64,000 bases of DNA, from assembly GCA_016584305.1 (NCBI GenBank), contig JACEEZ010022621.1:78050-142049 (forward strand). The letters run 5' to 3'. Shown piece after piece: positions 51,401 to 64,000 of the stretch. Both the position numbers and the translations under genes were made by a program. This DNA comes from Chionoecetes opilio. Taxonomy: Eukaryota; Arthropoda; Malacostraca; Decapoda; Majidae. A model generated the notes under the pieces. The model had not been told where the DNA came from, ran no database searches, and saw only the letters and a list, made by a program, of their open reading frames with translations. The stretch's first letter is position 1, and each line of letters opens with the position of its first letter.

Positions 51401-54400
51401 TTTTTGGAAAAAAAAAATTAAATTAAAAAATTTTTTAAATAAATATTTAAATTAAAATAATATTTTAGTTTAAAATTATAAATATTTAAAATAAAATATT
51501 TAAAAAAAAAATTTTCAAATAAAAAAAAAATTTTAAATAAATTAAATTTTTAACCCTTTTAAATAATTTTAATTAAAACTTTTTAAAATAAAAAGCTTAA
51601 AAACTTAAAAAAATTATTTATTTAAAACAAAAATAAATAATTTTATTTAATTTAAAAAATATTTATATATAAAAATATTTAAAAAATTAAAAATTAATTT
51701 AGGAAAAAAAAACTTTAACTACTAAATATTAAAATACTTTTAGGTTTATAAATTAAAATAAAAATTTACATAAGTTAAAACAGTTAAAACTAAAAACCCT
51801 AATAACCCTTTTCATTTAAAATTTTCTATTTATATTAAAATTTTTTAAATTATAAAAATTTAAAAAAAAAACTAATTTAAAAAGTATACACCATATAATT
51901 TTTAAACATTAAATAAAGGATATAATGTATTTAAAAAAATGAATAAACTTAAAAAAAATATAAAAACCCCAATATCCCAAAATACATTAAAATCTTACCT
52001 TTTTTTTAAAGGTTAAATTTAAATTAAATTTAAAATTAAAACAAATTTAAAAATTTTAAAAACTTTAAAACATTACTAGTAAATTAATACTTTTTAATTT
52101 TTTTAAATAAATTAAATAAATTTTATACAAAACTAATAAAAAAAAATAGGAAAAAAATTTTAATTATAACTAAAACTTCTTTTTTAATTGTTTTAATAAA
52201 AAAAATAACATTAAATTTTATTAAAATCAAAAATTGAAAACCCTTTAACCTTCTATAAATTAAAAAAAATTTTTAAAAAAAATTAATTTAATTTTTATAA
52301 ATAAAAATTTAAATTAATTTAAAAATTAGAAAAATTAATTAAAATTTAAAAATTTTTAGTTAAAATTTAAAATTTGAAAATTATTTTAACTAAATATATT
52401 AAATTATTTTTATAAAAAATTTAATTTTTTGGAAAAAAACCTTAAAAAATCTTAAAAAAATTTTTGATTTAAAAAAAATTTTTTAAAAATATTTTAAAAT
52501 AAAATTTAATTATGTAAAAAGAAATTTTAAATTTAAAAACTTTTACTTAAAATAAAACCTTTCTATAATTATTTAAATTAAAATTTAAATTTTTGAAATT
52601 CTATATGTTATTAAATTTTGGAAATATATTAAAATTAAAATTTTAAAATAAATTGGTTAACTAAAAAAAAACTTTATTTTAATTATAAAATTAAAAAAAA
52701 ATTTTAATATAAAAAAGTTAATATATAAAATAAAAAATTTTCTTTAAAAAATTAAAAATTTAAATTTTTTTATAGTTAAATTTAAAGCTATTTAATAATT
52801 TTTAAAAAGATTAAGTAAGAAAATTAAAAAACTTAAATGTTTAAACATAATTTATTTTTGAATATTTAAAAAACTACTTTTAGGTATAAATACTTTTAAA
52901 AAATTTATAACTTAATTTTAAAAAAAATTTTTTCCAAATATTAAATAATAAATAATCTTTTTTGTAAAAAATATTTAAAAAAATAATAAATTAAAAACAA
53001 TTATATAATTAAAAAAAAACCTTCATTTATAAATTAAAAAATTTTATAAATAATTTAAAAATTTTTTTAAAAATAATACAATTTACAAATAAAAAATCTA
53101 AAAAAATAATAAAAAATTTTTATTAAAAAATATTTAAAAATGTAATTCTTTAACAAAATAAAAAAAAAAAAAATTTTTATAAAAAAATTTAAAAAATAAC
53201 TACTAAATAAAAAACATTTTGAAAAAATTATTAATAATTTTTAAATAATTTTAAAATAATAGAAATTTTTTAAATTAAATTTAAATAAATTTTAAAATAC
53301 ATTTTTTACATAAATTTAAAAATAATTTTAAAATCAAATTTAAAAATTTTTAAAATTAAAAAAAATTAAAATTTAAATTTTTTTTTATTTAAAAATAAAA
53401 AACTTTTAAAAAATTTAAAAAATTATAATATTTTAATAAAAATTAAAATTTAAAATAAATTTTGTAAATTAAAATTAATTTTACATTTTTAGATTAAAAA
53501 AATTTAAAAAATTTTAATTTAAATTTAAAAAAATTTAATGAATTATAAAAATCATAAAAAACATTTTTATAAATATAGAAAAAAATGTTAAAAATTATAA
53601 ACATTATACCGTTTAAAAAAATAATCTTAATATTAATTAATTAAAAAAATACTAATAATTTAAATTAAATTTTTAAATTGTATAATTTTGAAAAATTTAA
53701 AAAAAAAAAAAAAAAAAACCCCCAAAAACCGAATATACCAAAAATTAAAAAAACCAAATTTTTTTAAAATATAAGTAAATTCATTATTAATTTATTAAAA
53801 AAATTTAAAAAAATTTTAAAAAAGTATAATACAGATCACAAAAACTATTAAAGAATAATTTTTAAAAACATTTCAAAAACCTATATACCTTTGATTTTTA
53901 TAAAAAATAAAAAGTTTTTTTTAAATAAAAAAATATTTTAAAACCCTTTAAAAAATTTTTTAAAATAAAATTTAAAATTATTATAAAAATTTTTAATTAA
54001 TAAAAAAATTTGTAAAATCTAATAAAAAGCATTTTTTACAAAAATAATTAAAACATTTGAAAAAGTGTTTTAAATTAAAAATTTTAACTAAATTTCTTAA
54101 ATCATATTTTTTAAAAAATTAATTTTAAAAAGTTGGAAAAAAAAAAAGTTTAATTCAGTTAAAAATATACTTAAAATTTTAAAAAAATTTTTTAATAAAT
54201 TACTAAATTAAAAATACATTTTTTTTAATAATATTTAAAAATTTTTTTATAAATAAGCTAAGTTTAAAATATAAAAGCTTATATACCTTTATATAACAAA
54301 AAAAACCTTAAAACTTTATTTAATAGTTTTAATTTAAATTTTTGGGGAAAATTATTTAAAAGAGTTTTTAATAAATTTGAAAAAACTAATATTTAATACA

Positions 54401-55128
54401 ATTAAAACCCTTAATTTAATTTAAATTAATAATAGAAAAAATTTTTACAATAACCCAAGGTTTACAAAATAAAAAGCTTGAATTAAATTATAATATAATA
54501 AAACCTTATTTTATTTAAAATTTTTGAATATAATAGGGAAATTTATCTAAAAAGATAAATAATTGTAAAGTTAAAAACAAATAAAAGAAAATATTAAAAA
54601 CCCATTTGGTAATAAAATAAGTAAAATATGAAAATAAAATATTTACAAAATAGAAAAAGCTTAAAATACCATAAATACAAAAAAACCTTACCATTTATAG
54701 TTAATTTTTTAATAAAATCTAAATTTAATTAAATTAATTTAAAATAAAAAAGCAATTATCTAAAAATAATTTAATTTTTTTAGTTAAAAATAATAAAATA
54801 TTTTTAAAAAAAATTACGTTTAAAAAAAAAAAGCCCCTATAACAAATAAATTAAAAAATCTTAAAATATTTTTTTAATATATTAATAAAAATTTTATAAT
54901 ATTATTTAAAAGACTAAAATAATTAAAAAAAGTTTTATATTAAAAAATACTTTTATTTATAAAATGAAATACAATATTTTAAAAAAAAATAAAACCTTAA
55001 AAATAGAAAAACCTTATATATACAATATACATTAAAAAACTTAAAAAGTTAATAAATATAAAAAAATAATCTTTTTATTTATAACTTAAGTAGGGAAAAA
55101 ATTTAAATTTTTTAAAAAAATTTATACT
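48433..55128. other. 6.7 kb of nearly pure A/T, probably a corrupted satellite consensus
   Basis: G and C almost vanish and the text becomes short A and T runs, with a ~20 A run near 53700. Faint satellite words survive in order: AAAACTACTTAT near 48622, AGTTTAATAAAACTATGAAAAACC near 50851 followed by ACACAATAAAAACC, and CAATAACCCAAGGTTTACAAAATAAAAAGC near 54450. Both edges are sharp, with clean A sequence resuming at TTCAATTTGTAGG near 55130. I find no gene, RNA or other repeat type here. Confidence 0.75.
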
Positions 55129-58100
55129 TCAATTTGTAGGAAAAACAGCTACATATCACTGATAACTAGCTAAAACATTGAAAACACTACATTTTATGTG
55201 TTTATAGCAATATAATAAGTAAAACTACTTGAATATATACAATAACGCTACAGTTTAGAAGAAACTATGAAAAACGCTTGCAATATACCGTTATATCACA
55301 ATAAATAACCTCCTACTCTTCTATTTAATAGCTTAATGTAATGTAAGCTACTTATAGGTGCAAATTATTCTAAAAAGAGGATTTTATACTTCAATTTGTA
55401 GGAAAACAGCTATATATCACCGATAAATAGCTAATATCATTGAAAACACTACATTTTATGGGTTTACAGCAATATAATAAGTAAAACTACTTGTATATAT
55501 ACAATAACGCTACAGTTTAGAAGAAACTATGAAAAACGCTTGCAATATACCGTTATATCACAATAAATATCCTCTTACTCTTCTATTTAATAGCTTAATG
55601 TAATGTAAGCTACTTATAGGTGCAAATTATTCAAAAAAGAGGAGTTTATACTCCAATTTGTAGGAAAACAGCTATATATCACCGATAAATAGCTAATATC
55701 ATTGAAAACACTACATTTTATGGATTTTTAGCAATATAATAAGTAAAACTACTTGTATATATACAATAACGCTACAGTTTAGAAGAAACTATGAAAAACA
55801 CTTGCAATATACCGTTATATCACAATAAATATCCTCTTACTCTTCTATTTAATAGCTTAATGTAATGTAAGCTACTTATAGGTGCAAATTAATCTAAAAA
55901 GATTATTTTATACTTCAATTTGTAGGAAAACAGCTATATATCACCGATAGATAGCTAATATCATTGAAAACACTACATTATATGGGTTTATATCAATATG
56001 TTATGTAAAACTACTTGTATATATACAATAACGGTACAGTTTACAAGAAACTATGAAAAACGCTTGCAATATACCGTTATATCACAATAAATAACCTCCT
56101 ACTCTTCTATTTAATAGCTTAATGTAATGTAAGCTACTTATAGGTGCAAATTATTCTAAAAAGAGGATTTTATACTTCAATTTGTAGGAAAACAGCCATA
56201 TATCACTGATAACTAGCTAAAATCATTGAAAACACTACATTTTATGGGTTTATAGCAATATAATAAGTAAAACTACTTGTATATATACAATAACGCTACA
56301 GTTTCCAAGAAACTATGAAAAACGCTTGCAATATACCGTTATATCACAATAAATAACCTCTTACTCTTCTATTTAATAGCTTAATGTAATGTAAGCTACT
56401 TATAGGTGCAAATTATTCTAAAAAGAGGATTTTATACTTCAATTTGTAGGAAAACAGCTATATATCACCGATAAATAGCTAATATCATTGAAAACACTAC
56501 ATTTTATGGGTTTATAGCAATATGGTAAGTAAAACTACTTGTATATATACAATAACGCTACAGTTTATAAGAAACTATGAAAAACGCTTGCAATATACCG
56601 TTATATCACAATAAATACCCTCTTACTCTTCTATTTAATAGCTTAATGTAATGTAAGCTACTTATACGTCCAAATTATTCTAAAAAAAGGATTGTATACT
56701 TCAATTTGTAGGAAAACAACTATATATCACCGATAACTAGCTAAAATCATTGAAAAGAACACATTTTGAGGGTATAAAGCATTATCATAAGGTAAATTCC
56801 TTCTATTAATGATATAACACTACAATTAAGAAGAAACTATGAAAAACACGTATAATATACAATTGTATCACAATATAGTCTCAAACTCCTATTATAAGCT
56901 TACAGTAGATTAAAATAGCAATTTCTAATGAAAATAACTATAATTCCACATTTTGAATTTCTCTATCATAAAAAGAGCTGAATAATGTCAATTTTCGCTA
57001 TTTTTTAGCCCATCAAAAATACATTAAAACACTTGAAAAAACGTTGTTTCTAAGATTAAAATTGATACATAATTTTCATGAAAAATACACATTTTAATTT
57101 CATAATATTGTAAAATATAGTTGTGTAAAATTGCTGAATAATGTCAAATTTCGACATTTTTTAGGCTTTCAAAAATACATTAAAATACTTGGAAAAACGT
57201 TGTTTTTAAGATTAAAATTGATACCTAAATTTCATGAAAAATTCATATTTTTAGCTCATAACATTGTAAAATATAGTATTGTAAAAGTGCTGAATAATGT
57301 AAAATTTCGTACATTATTTACCATTTAAAAATACATTAAAATTCTTGAAAAAACATTGTTTTTAGGATTAAAATTGATATCTAAATTTAATGAAAAATAC
57401 ATATTTTTAGCTATTAATTTTGTAAAATATAGTTGTAACAAATATAAAAAGCTATTTACCTAAAGATATAAAGGAAAATACTTCAATTTGTAGAAAAAAA
57501 CTAATCTTCACTGATAACTAGCTAAAATCATTGAAAACACTACATTTTATGGGTTTATAGCAATATGTTAAGTAAAACTACTTGTATATATACAATAACG
57601 CTACAGTTTACAAGAAACTATGAAAAACGCTTGCAATATACCGTTATATCACAATAAATAACCTATTGCTCTTCTATTTATTAGCTTAATGTAATGTAAG
57701 CTACTTATATTTGCAAATTATTTAAAAAAAAGGATTGTATACATCAATTTGTAGGAAAACTGCTATATATCACCGAATACTAGCTAGAATCATTGAAAAG
57801 AACACATTTTGAGGGTATAAAGCATTATCATAAGGTAAATTCCTTCTATTAATGATATAACACTACAATTAACAAGAAACTATAAAAAAAACGTGTAATA
57901 TACAATTGTATCACAATATAGAGTCTCAAACTCCTATTATAAGCTTACAGTAGTTTAAAATAGCAATTTCTAACGAAAGCAACTATAATACCACATTTTG
58001 AATTTCTGTATCAAAAAAAGGGCTGAATAATGTCAATTTTCGACCTTTTTTAGCCCTTCAAAAATACATTAAAACACTTGAAAAAACGTTGCTTCTATGA

Positions 58101-61100
58101 TTAAAATTGATACATAATTTTCATTAAAAATACATATTTTAAGCTCGTAATATTGTAAATTATAGTTGTGTAAAAGTGCTGCATAATGTCAAATTTCGAC
58201 ATTTTTTAGGCTTTCAAAAATACATTAAAATACTTGGAAAAACGTTGTTTTTAAGATTAAAATTGATATCTAAATTTCATGAAAAATACATATTTTTAGC
58301 TATTAATTTTGTAAAATATAGTTGTAGCAAATATAAAAAGCTATTTAGCTACAGATATAAAGAAATATACTTCAATTTGTAGAAAAAAAATACTTTTCAG
58401 TGATAACTAGCTGAAATCATTGAAAACACTACATTTTATGGGTTTATAGCAATATGATAAGTAAAACTATTTGTATATATACGATAACGCTACAGTTTAC
58501 AAGAAACTATGAAAAACGCTTGCAATATAGCGTTATATAGCAATAAATAGCCTCTTACTCTTCTATTTAATAGCTTAATGTAATGTAAGCTACTTATAGG
58601 TGCAAATTATTCTAAAAAGAGGATTTTATACTTCAATTTGTAGGAAAACAGCTATATATCACTGATAACTAGCTAAAATCATTGAAAACACTACATTTTA
58701 TGGATTTTTAGCAATATAATAAGTAAAACTTCTTGTATATATACAATAACGCTACAGTTTAGAAGAAACTATGAAAAACCCTTGCATTATACCGTTATAT
58801 CACAATAAATAACCTCTTACTCTTCTATTTAATAGCTTAATGTAATGTAAGCTACTTATAGGTGCAAATTATTCTAAAAAGAGGATTTTATACTTCAATT
58901 TGTAGGAAAACAGCTATATATCACTGATAACTAGCTAAAATCATTGAAAACACTACATTTTATGGGTTTATAGCAATATAATAAGTAAAACTACTTGTAT
59001 ATATACAATAACGCTACAGTTTACAAGAAACTATGAAAAACGCTTGCAATATACCGCTATATCACAATAAATAACTTCTTACATTTCTATTTAATAGCTT
59101 AATGTAATGTAAGCTACTTATAGGTGCAAATTATTCTAAAAAGAGGATTTTATACTTCACTTTGTAGGAAAACAGCAATATATCACCGATAAATAGCTAA
59201 TATCATTGAAAACACTACATTTTATGGGTTTATAAAAATATGTTAAGTAAAACTACTTGTATATATACAATACCGCTACAGTTTACAAGAAACTATGAAA
59301 AACGCTTGCAATATAACGTTATATCACAATAAATAACCTCTTACTCTTCTATTTATTAGCTTAATGTAATGTAAGATACTTATAGGTGCAAATTATTCTA
59401 AAAAAAGGATTGTATACTTCAATTTGTAGGAAAACAGCTATATATCACCGATAAATAGCTAATATCATTGAAAACACTACATTTTATGGGTTTATAGCAA
59501 TATGATAAGTAAAACTACTTGTATATATACAATAACGCTACAGTTTACAAGAAACTAGGAAAAACGCTTGCAATATACACAATATATCACAATAAATAAC
59601 CTCTTACTCCTCTATTTAATAGCTTAACGTAATGTAAGCTACTTATAGGTGCAAATTATTCTAAAAAGAGGATTTTATACTTCAATTTGTAGGAAAACAG
59701 CTACATATCACTGATAACTAGCTAAAATCATTGAAAACACTACATTTTATGTGTTTATAGCAATATAATAAGTAAAACTACTTGAATATAGACAATAACG
59801 CTACAGTTTAGAAGAAACTATGAAAAACGCTTGCAATATACCGTTATATCACAATAAATAACCTCTTACTCTTCTATTTAATAGCTTAATGTAATGTAAG
59901 CTACTTATAGGAGCAAATTATTCTAAAAAGAGGATTTTATACTTCAATTTGTAGGAAAACAGCTATATATCACCGATAAATAGCTAATATCATTGAAAAC
60001 ACTACATTTTACGGGTTTATAGCAATATAATAAGTAAAACTACTTATATATATACAATAACGCTACATTTTAGAAGAAACTATGAAAAACGCTTGCAATA
60101 TACCGTTATATCACAATAAAGAACCTCTTACTCTTCTATTTATTAGCTTAATGTAATGTAAGCTACTTATAGGTGTAAATTATTCTAAAAAAAGGATTGT
60201 ATACTTCAATTTGTAGCTATATATCACCGATAACTAGCTAAAATCATTGAAAAGAACACATTTTGAAGGTATAAAGCATTATCATAAGGTAAATTCTTTC
60301 TATTAATGATATAACACTACAATTAAAAAGAAACTATGAAAAACACGTATAATATACAATTGTATCACAATATAGAGTCTCAAACTCCTATTATAAGCTT
60401 ACAGTAGTTTAAAATAGCAATTTCTAACGAAAACAACTATAATTCCACATTTTGAATTTCTCTATCAAAAAAAGGACTGCATAATGTCAATTTTTGACAT
60501 TTTTTAGCCCTGCAAAAATACATTAAAACACTTGAAAAAACGTTGTTATTAGGAATAAAATTGATACATAAATTACATGAAAAATACATATTTTAAGCTC
60601 ATAATATTGTAAAATATAGTTGTGTAAAAGTGCTGAATAATGTCAAATTTCGACATTTTTTAGGCTTTCAAAAATACATTAAAAAACTTGAAAAAACATT
60701 GTTTTTAAGATTAAAATTGATAACTAAATTTCATGAAAAATACATGTTTTTAGCTCATAACATTGTAAAATATAGTATTGTAAAAGTGCTGAATAATGTA
60801 AAATTGCGACATTATTTAGCATTTCAAAAATACATTAAAATTCTTGAAAAAACATTGTTTTTAGGATTGAAATTGATATCTAAATTTCATGAGAAATACA
60901 TATTTTTAGCTATTAATTTTGTAAAATATAGTTGTAACAAATATAAAAAGCTATTTACCAACAGATATAAAGAAATATACTTCAATTTGTAGAAAAAAAA
61001 CAATCTTCACTGATAACTAGCTAAAATCATTGAAAACACTACATTTTATGGGTTTATAGCAATATGATAAGTAAAACTACTTGTATATATACAATAACGC

Positions 61101-63930
61101 TACAGTTTACAAGAAACTAAGAAAAACGCTTGCAATATACCGTTATATCACAATAAATAACCTATTGCTCTTCTATTTATTAGCTTAATGTAATGTAAGC
61201 TACTTATAGGTGCAAATTATTTAAAAAAAAGGATTGTATACATCAATTTGTAGGAAAACTGCTATATATCACCGAATACTAGCTAAAATCATTGAAAAAA
61301 ACACATTTTGAGGGTATAAAGCATTATCATAAGGTAAATTCCTTCTATTAATGATATAACACTACAATTAACAAGAAACTATAAAAAAAACGAGTAATAT
61401 ACAATTGTATCACAATATAGAGTCTCAAACTCTTATTATAAGCTTACAGTAGTTTAAAATAGCAATTTCTAACGAAAGCAACTATAATACCACATTTTGA
61501 ATTTCTGTATCAAAAAAAGGGCTGAATAATGTCAATTTTCGACCTTTTTTAGCCCTTCAAAAATACATTAAAACACTTGAAAAAACGTTGTTTCTGAGAT
61601 TAAAATTGATACATAATTTTCATTAAAAATACATATTTTAAGCTCATAATATTGTAAAATATAGTTGTGTAAAAGTGCTGCATAATGTCAAATTTCGACA
61701 TTTTTTAGGCTTTCAAAAATACATTAAAATACTTGGAAAAACGTTGTTTTTAAGATTAAAATTGATATCTAAATTTCATGAAAAATACATATTTTTAGCT
61801 ATTAATTTTGTGAAATATAGTTGTAGCAAATATAAAAAGCTATTTAGCTACAGATATAAAGAAATATACTTCAATTTGTAGAAAAAAATAACTTTTCACT
61901 GATAACTAGCTGAAATCATTGAAAACACTACATTTTATGGGTTTATAGCAATATGATAAGTAAAACTACTTGTATATATACAATAACGCTACAGTTTACA
62001 AGAAACTATGAAAAACGCTTGCAATATACCGTTATATCACAATAAATAACCTCTTACTCTTCTATTTAATAGCTTAATGTAATGTAAGCTACTTATAGGT
62101 GCAAAATATTCTAAAAAGAGGATTTTATACTTCAATTTGTAGGAAAACAGCAATATATCACCGATAAATAGCTAATATCATTGAAAACACTACATTTTAT
62201 GGGTTTATAAAAATATGTTAAGTAAAACTACTTGTATATATACAATACCGCTACAGTTTACAAGAAACTATGAAAAACGCTTGCAATATAACGTTATATC
62301 ACAATAAATAACCTCTTAATCTTCTATTTATTAGCTTAATGTAATGTAAGATACTTATAGGTGCAAATTATTCTAAAAAAAGGATTGTATACTTCGATTT
62401 GTAGGAAAACAGCTATATATCACCGATAAATAGCTAATATCATTGAAAACACTACATTTTATGGGTTTATAGCAATATGATAAGTAAAACTACTTGTATA
62501 TATACAATAACGCTACAGTTTACAAGAAACTATGAAAAACGCTTGCAATATAACGTTATATCACAATAAATAACCTCTTAATCTTCTATTTATTAGCTTA
62601 ATGTAATGTAAGATACTTATAGGTGCAAATTATTCTAAAAAAAGGATTGTATACTTCGATTTGTAGGAAAACAGCTATATATCACCGATAAATAGCTAAT
62701 ATCATTGAAAACACTACATTTTATGGGTTTATAGCAATATGATAAGTAAAACTACTTGTATATATACAATAACGCTACAGTTTACAAGAAACTAGGAAAA
62801 ACGCTTGCAATATACACAATATATCACAATAAATAACCTCTTACTCCTCTATTTAATAGCTTAACGTAATGTAAGCTACTTATAGGTGCAAATTATTCTA
62901 AAAAGAGGATTTTATACTTCAATTTGTAGGAAAACAGCTACATATCACTGATAACTAGCTAAAATCATTGAAAACACTACATTTTATGTGTTTATAGCAA
63001 TATAATAAGTAAAACTACTTGAATATAGACAATAACGCTACAGTTTAGAAGAAACTATGAAAAACGCTTGCAATATACCGTTATATCACAATAAATAACC
63101 TCTTACTCTTCTATTTAATATCTTAATGTAATGTAAGCTACTTATAGGTGCAAATTATTCTAAAAAGAGGATTTTATACTTCAATTTGTAGGAAAACAGC
63201 TATATATCACCGATAAATAGCTAATATCATTGAAAACACTACATTTTACGGGTTTATAGCAATATAATAAGTAAAACTACTTGTATATATACAATAACGC
63301 TACATTTTAGAAGAAACTATGAAAAACGCTTGCAATATACCGTTATATCACAATAAAGAACCTCTTACTCTTCTATTTATTAGCTTAATGTAATGTAAGC
63401 TACTTATAGGTGTAAATTATTCTAAAAAAAGGATTGTATACTTCAATTTGTAGCTATATATCACCGATAACTAGCTAAAATCATTAAAAAGAACACATTT
63501 TGAAGGTATAAAGCATTATCATAAGGTAAATTCCTTCTATTAATGATATAACACTACAATTAAAAAGAAACTATGAAAAAAACGTATAATATACAATTTT
63601 ATCACAATATAGAGTCTCAAACTCCTATTATAAGCTTACAGTAGTTTAAAATAGCAATTTCTAACGAAAACAACTATAATTCCACATTTTGAATTTCTCT
63701 ATCAAAAAAACGGCTGAATAATGTCAATTTTTGACATTTTTTAGGCCTTCAAAAATACATTAAAACACTTGAAAAAACGTTGTTATTAGGAATAAAATTG
63801 ATACATAAATTACATGAAAAATACATATTTTAAGCTCATAATATTGTAAAATATAGTTGTGTAAAAGTGCTGAATAATGTCAAATTTCGACATTTTTTAG
63901 GCTTTCAAAAATACATTAAAAAACTTGAAA
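55129..63930 (+). repeat. Clean satellite array with tandem 3.5 kb higher-order copies
   Basis: A units at 55157, 55418, 55680, 55942, 56204 and 56465; B+C3 (about 56748-57500); one A; B+C2 (57791-58390); seven A (58402, 58663, 58924, 59186, 59447, 59708, 59969); B+C3 (60248-61000); one A; B+C2 (61291-61888); six A (61899, 62160, 62421, 62684, 62947, 63208); a B+C block from 63485. Matching points 57131/60630 and 58176/61675 lie 3499 bp apart. Confidence 0.95.
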
Positions 63931-64000
63931 AACATTGTTTTAAGATTAAATTGATAACTAAATTCATGAAAAATACATGTTTTTAGCTCATAACATGTAA
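63931..64000 (+). repeat. Satellite, quality drops again at the window edge
   Basis: The second C unit of the last block shows four or five single-base losses in 70 bases (for example AAAAACATTG and TTGTTTTAAG), like the other error-rich stretches. The block continues beyond the window. Confidence 0.7.

Noticed and set aside
1..64000. CRISPR array or bacterial repeat
   Set aside because: Repeats are contiguous monomers of 262 and 156 bp without unique spacers, and the context is eukaryotic.
1..64000. Telomeric repeats, tRNA or rRNA genes
   Set aside because: No TTAGG/TTAGGG-type arrays, no cloverleaf-like G+C-rich segments and no rRNA-like stretches were seen on either strand.

Overview
The window is almost entirely an AT-rich tandem satellite array from a eukaryote. 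By eye it is roughly a quarter G+C, with no ribosome-binding sites, operons or credible host genes. One 2.5 kb cut-and-paste DNA transposon interrupts it. The transposase belongs to a type I know from invertebrate animals (arthropods, cnidarians and others), so a metazoan invertebrate is the best guess. The sequence does not allow a narrower call.

The satellite has three building blocks. A is a ~262 bp monomer. B is a ~250 bp diverged relative of A. C is a 156-157 bp sub-repeat that follows B in runs of two to four copies and ends in a fixed tail (TTCAATTTGTAGAAAAA). The array reads as runs of A units separated by B-plus-C blocks, giving a multi-kilobase higher-order repeat. Nearly all A runs have an odd number of units (1, 3, 5, 7, 9 or 11). 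A composite 'B+C3, one A, B+C2' recurs. Every A unit carries a perfect 14 bp palindrome and a second dyad, and B units carry two palindromes of their own.

Layout: 1-5280 is satellite of draft quality, with an unrelated 172 bp segment at 3236-3407 and an N at 527. 5281-27150 is clean satellite. 27151-29307 is error-rich satellite. 29308-31806 is the transposon, with ~205 bp terminal inverted repeats starting CACTGG, a TTA target duplication, an internal 113 bp-arm hairpin, a 5' splice acceptor and one RNase-H-fold transposase frame with an N-terminal frameshift. 31807-35213 is mostly clean satellite with an N at 32951. 35214-44605 is error-rich, 44606-46840 clean and 46841-48432 error-rich. 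48433-55128 is almost pure A/T and looks like a corrupted satellite consensus. 55129-63930 is clean, including a ~3.5 kb tandem higher-order duplication. The last ~70 bases degrade again.

The alternation of clean and indel-rich stretches most likely reflects uneven polishing of a long-read assembly, and I treat fine-scale differences in the error-rich zones as unreliable. The most biologically informative parts are the transposon (a RAG1-like metal and zinc ligand layout) and the organisation of the satellite itself.
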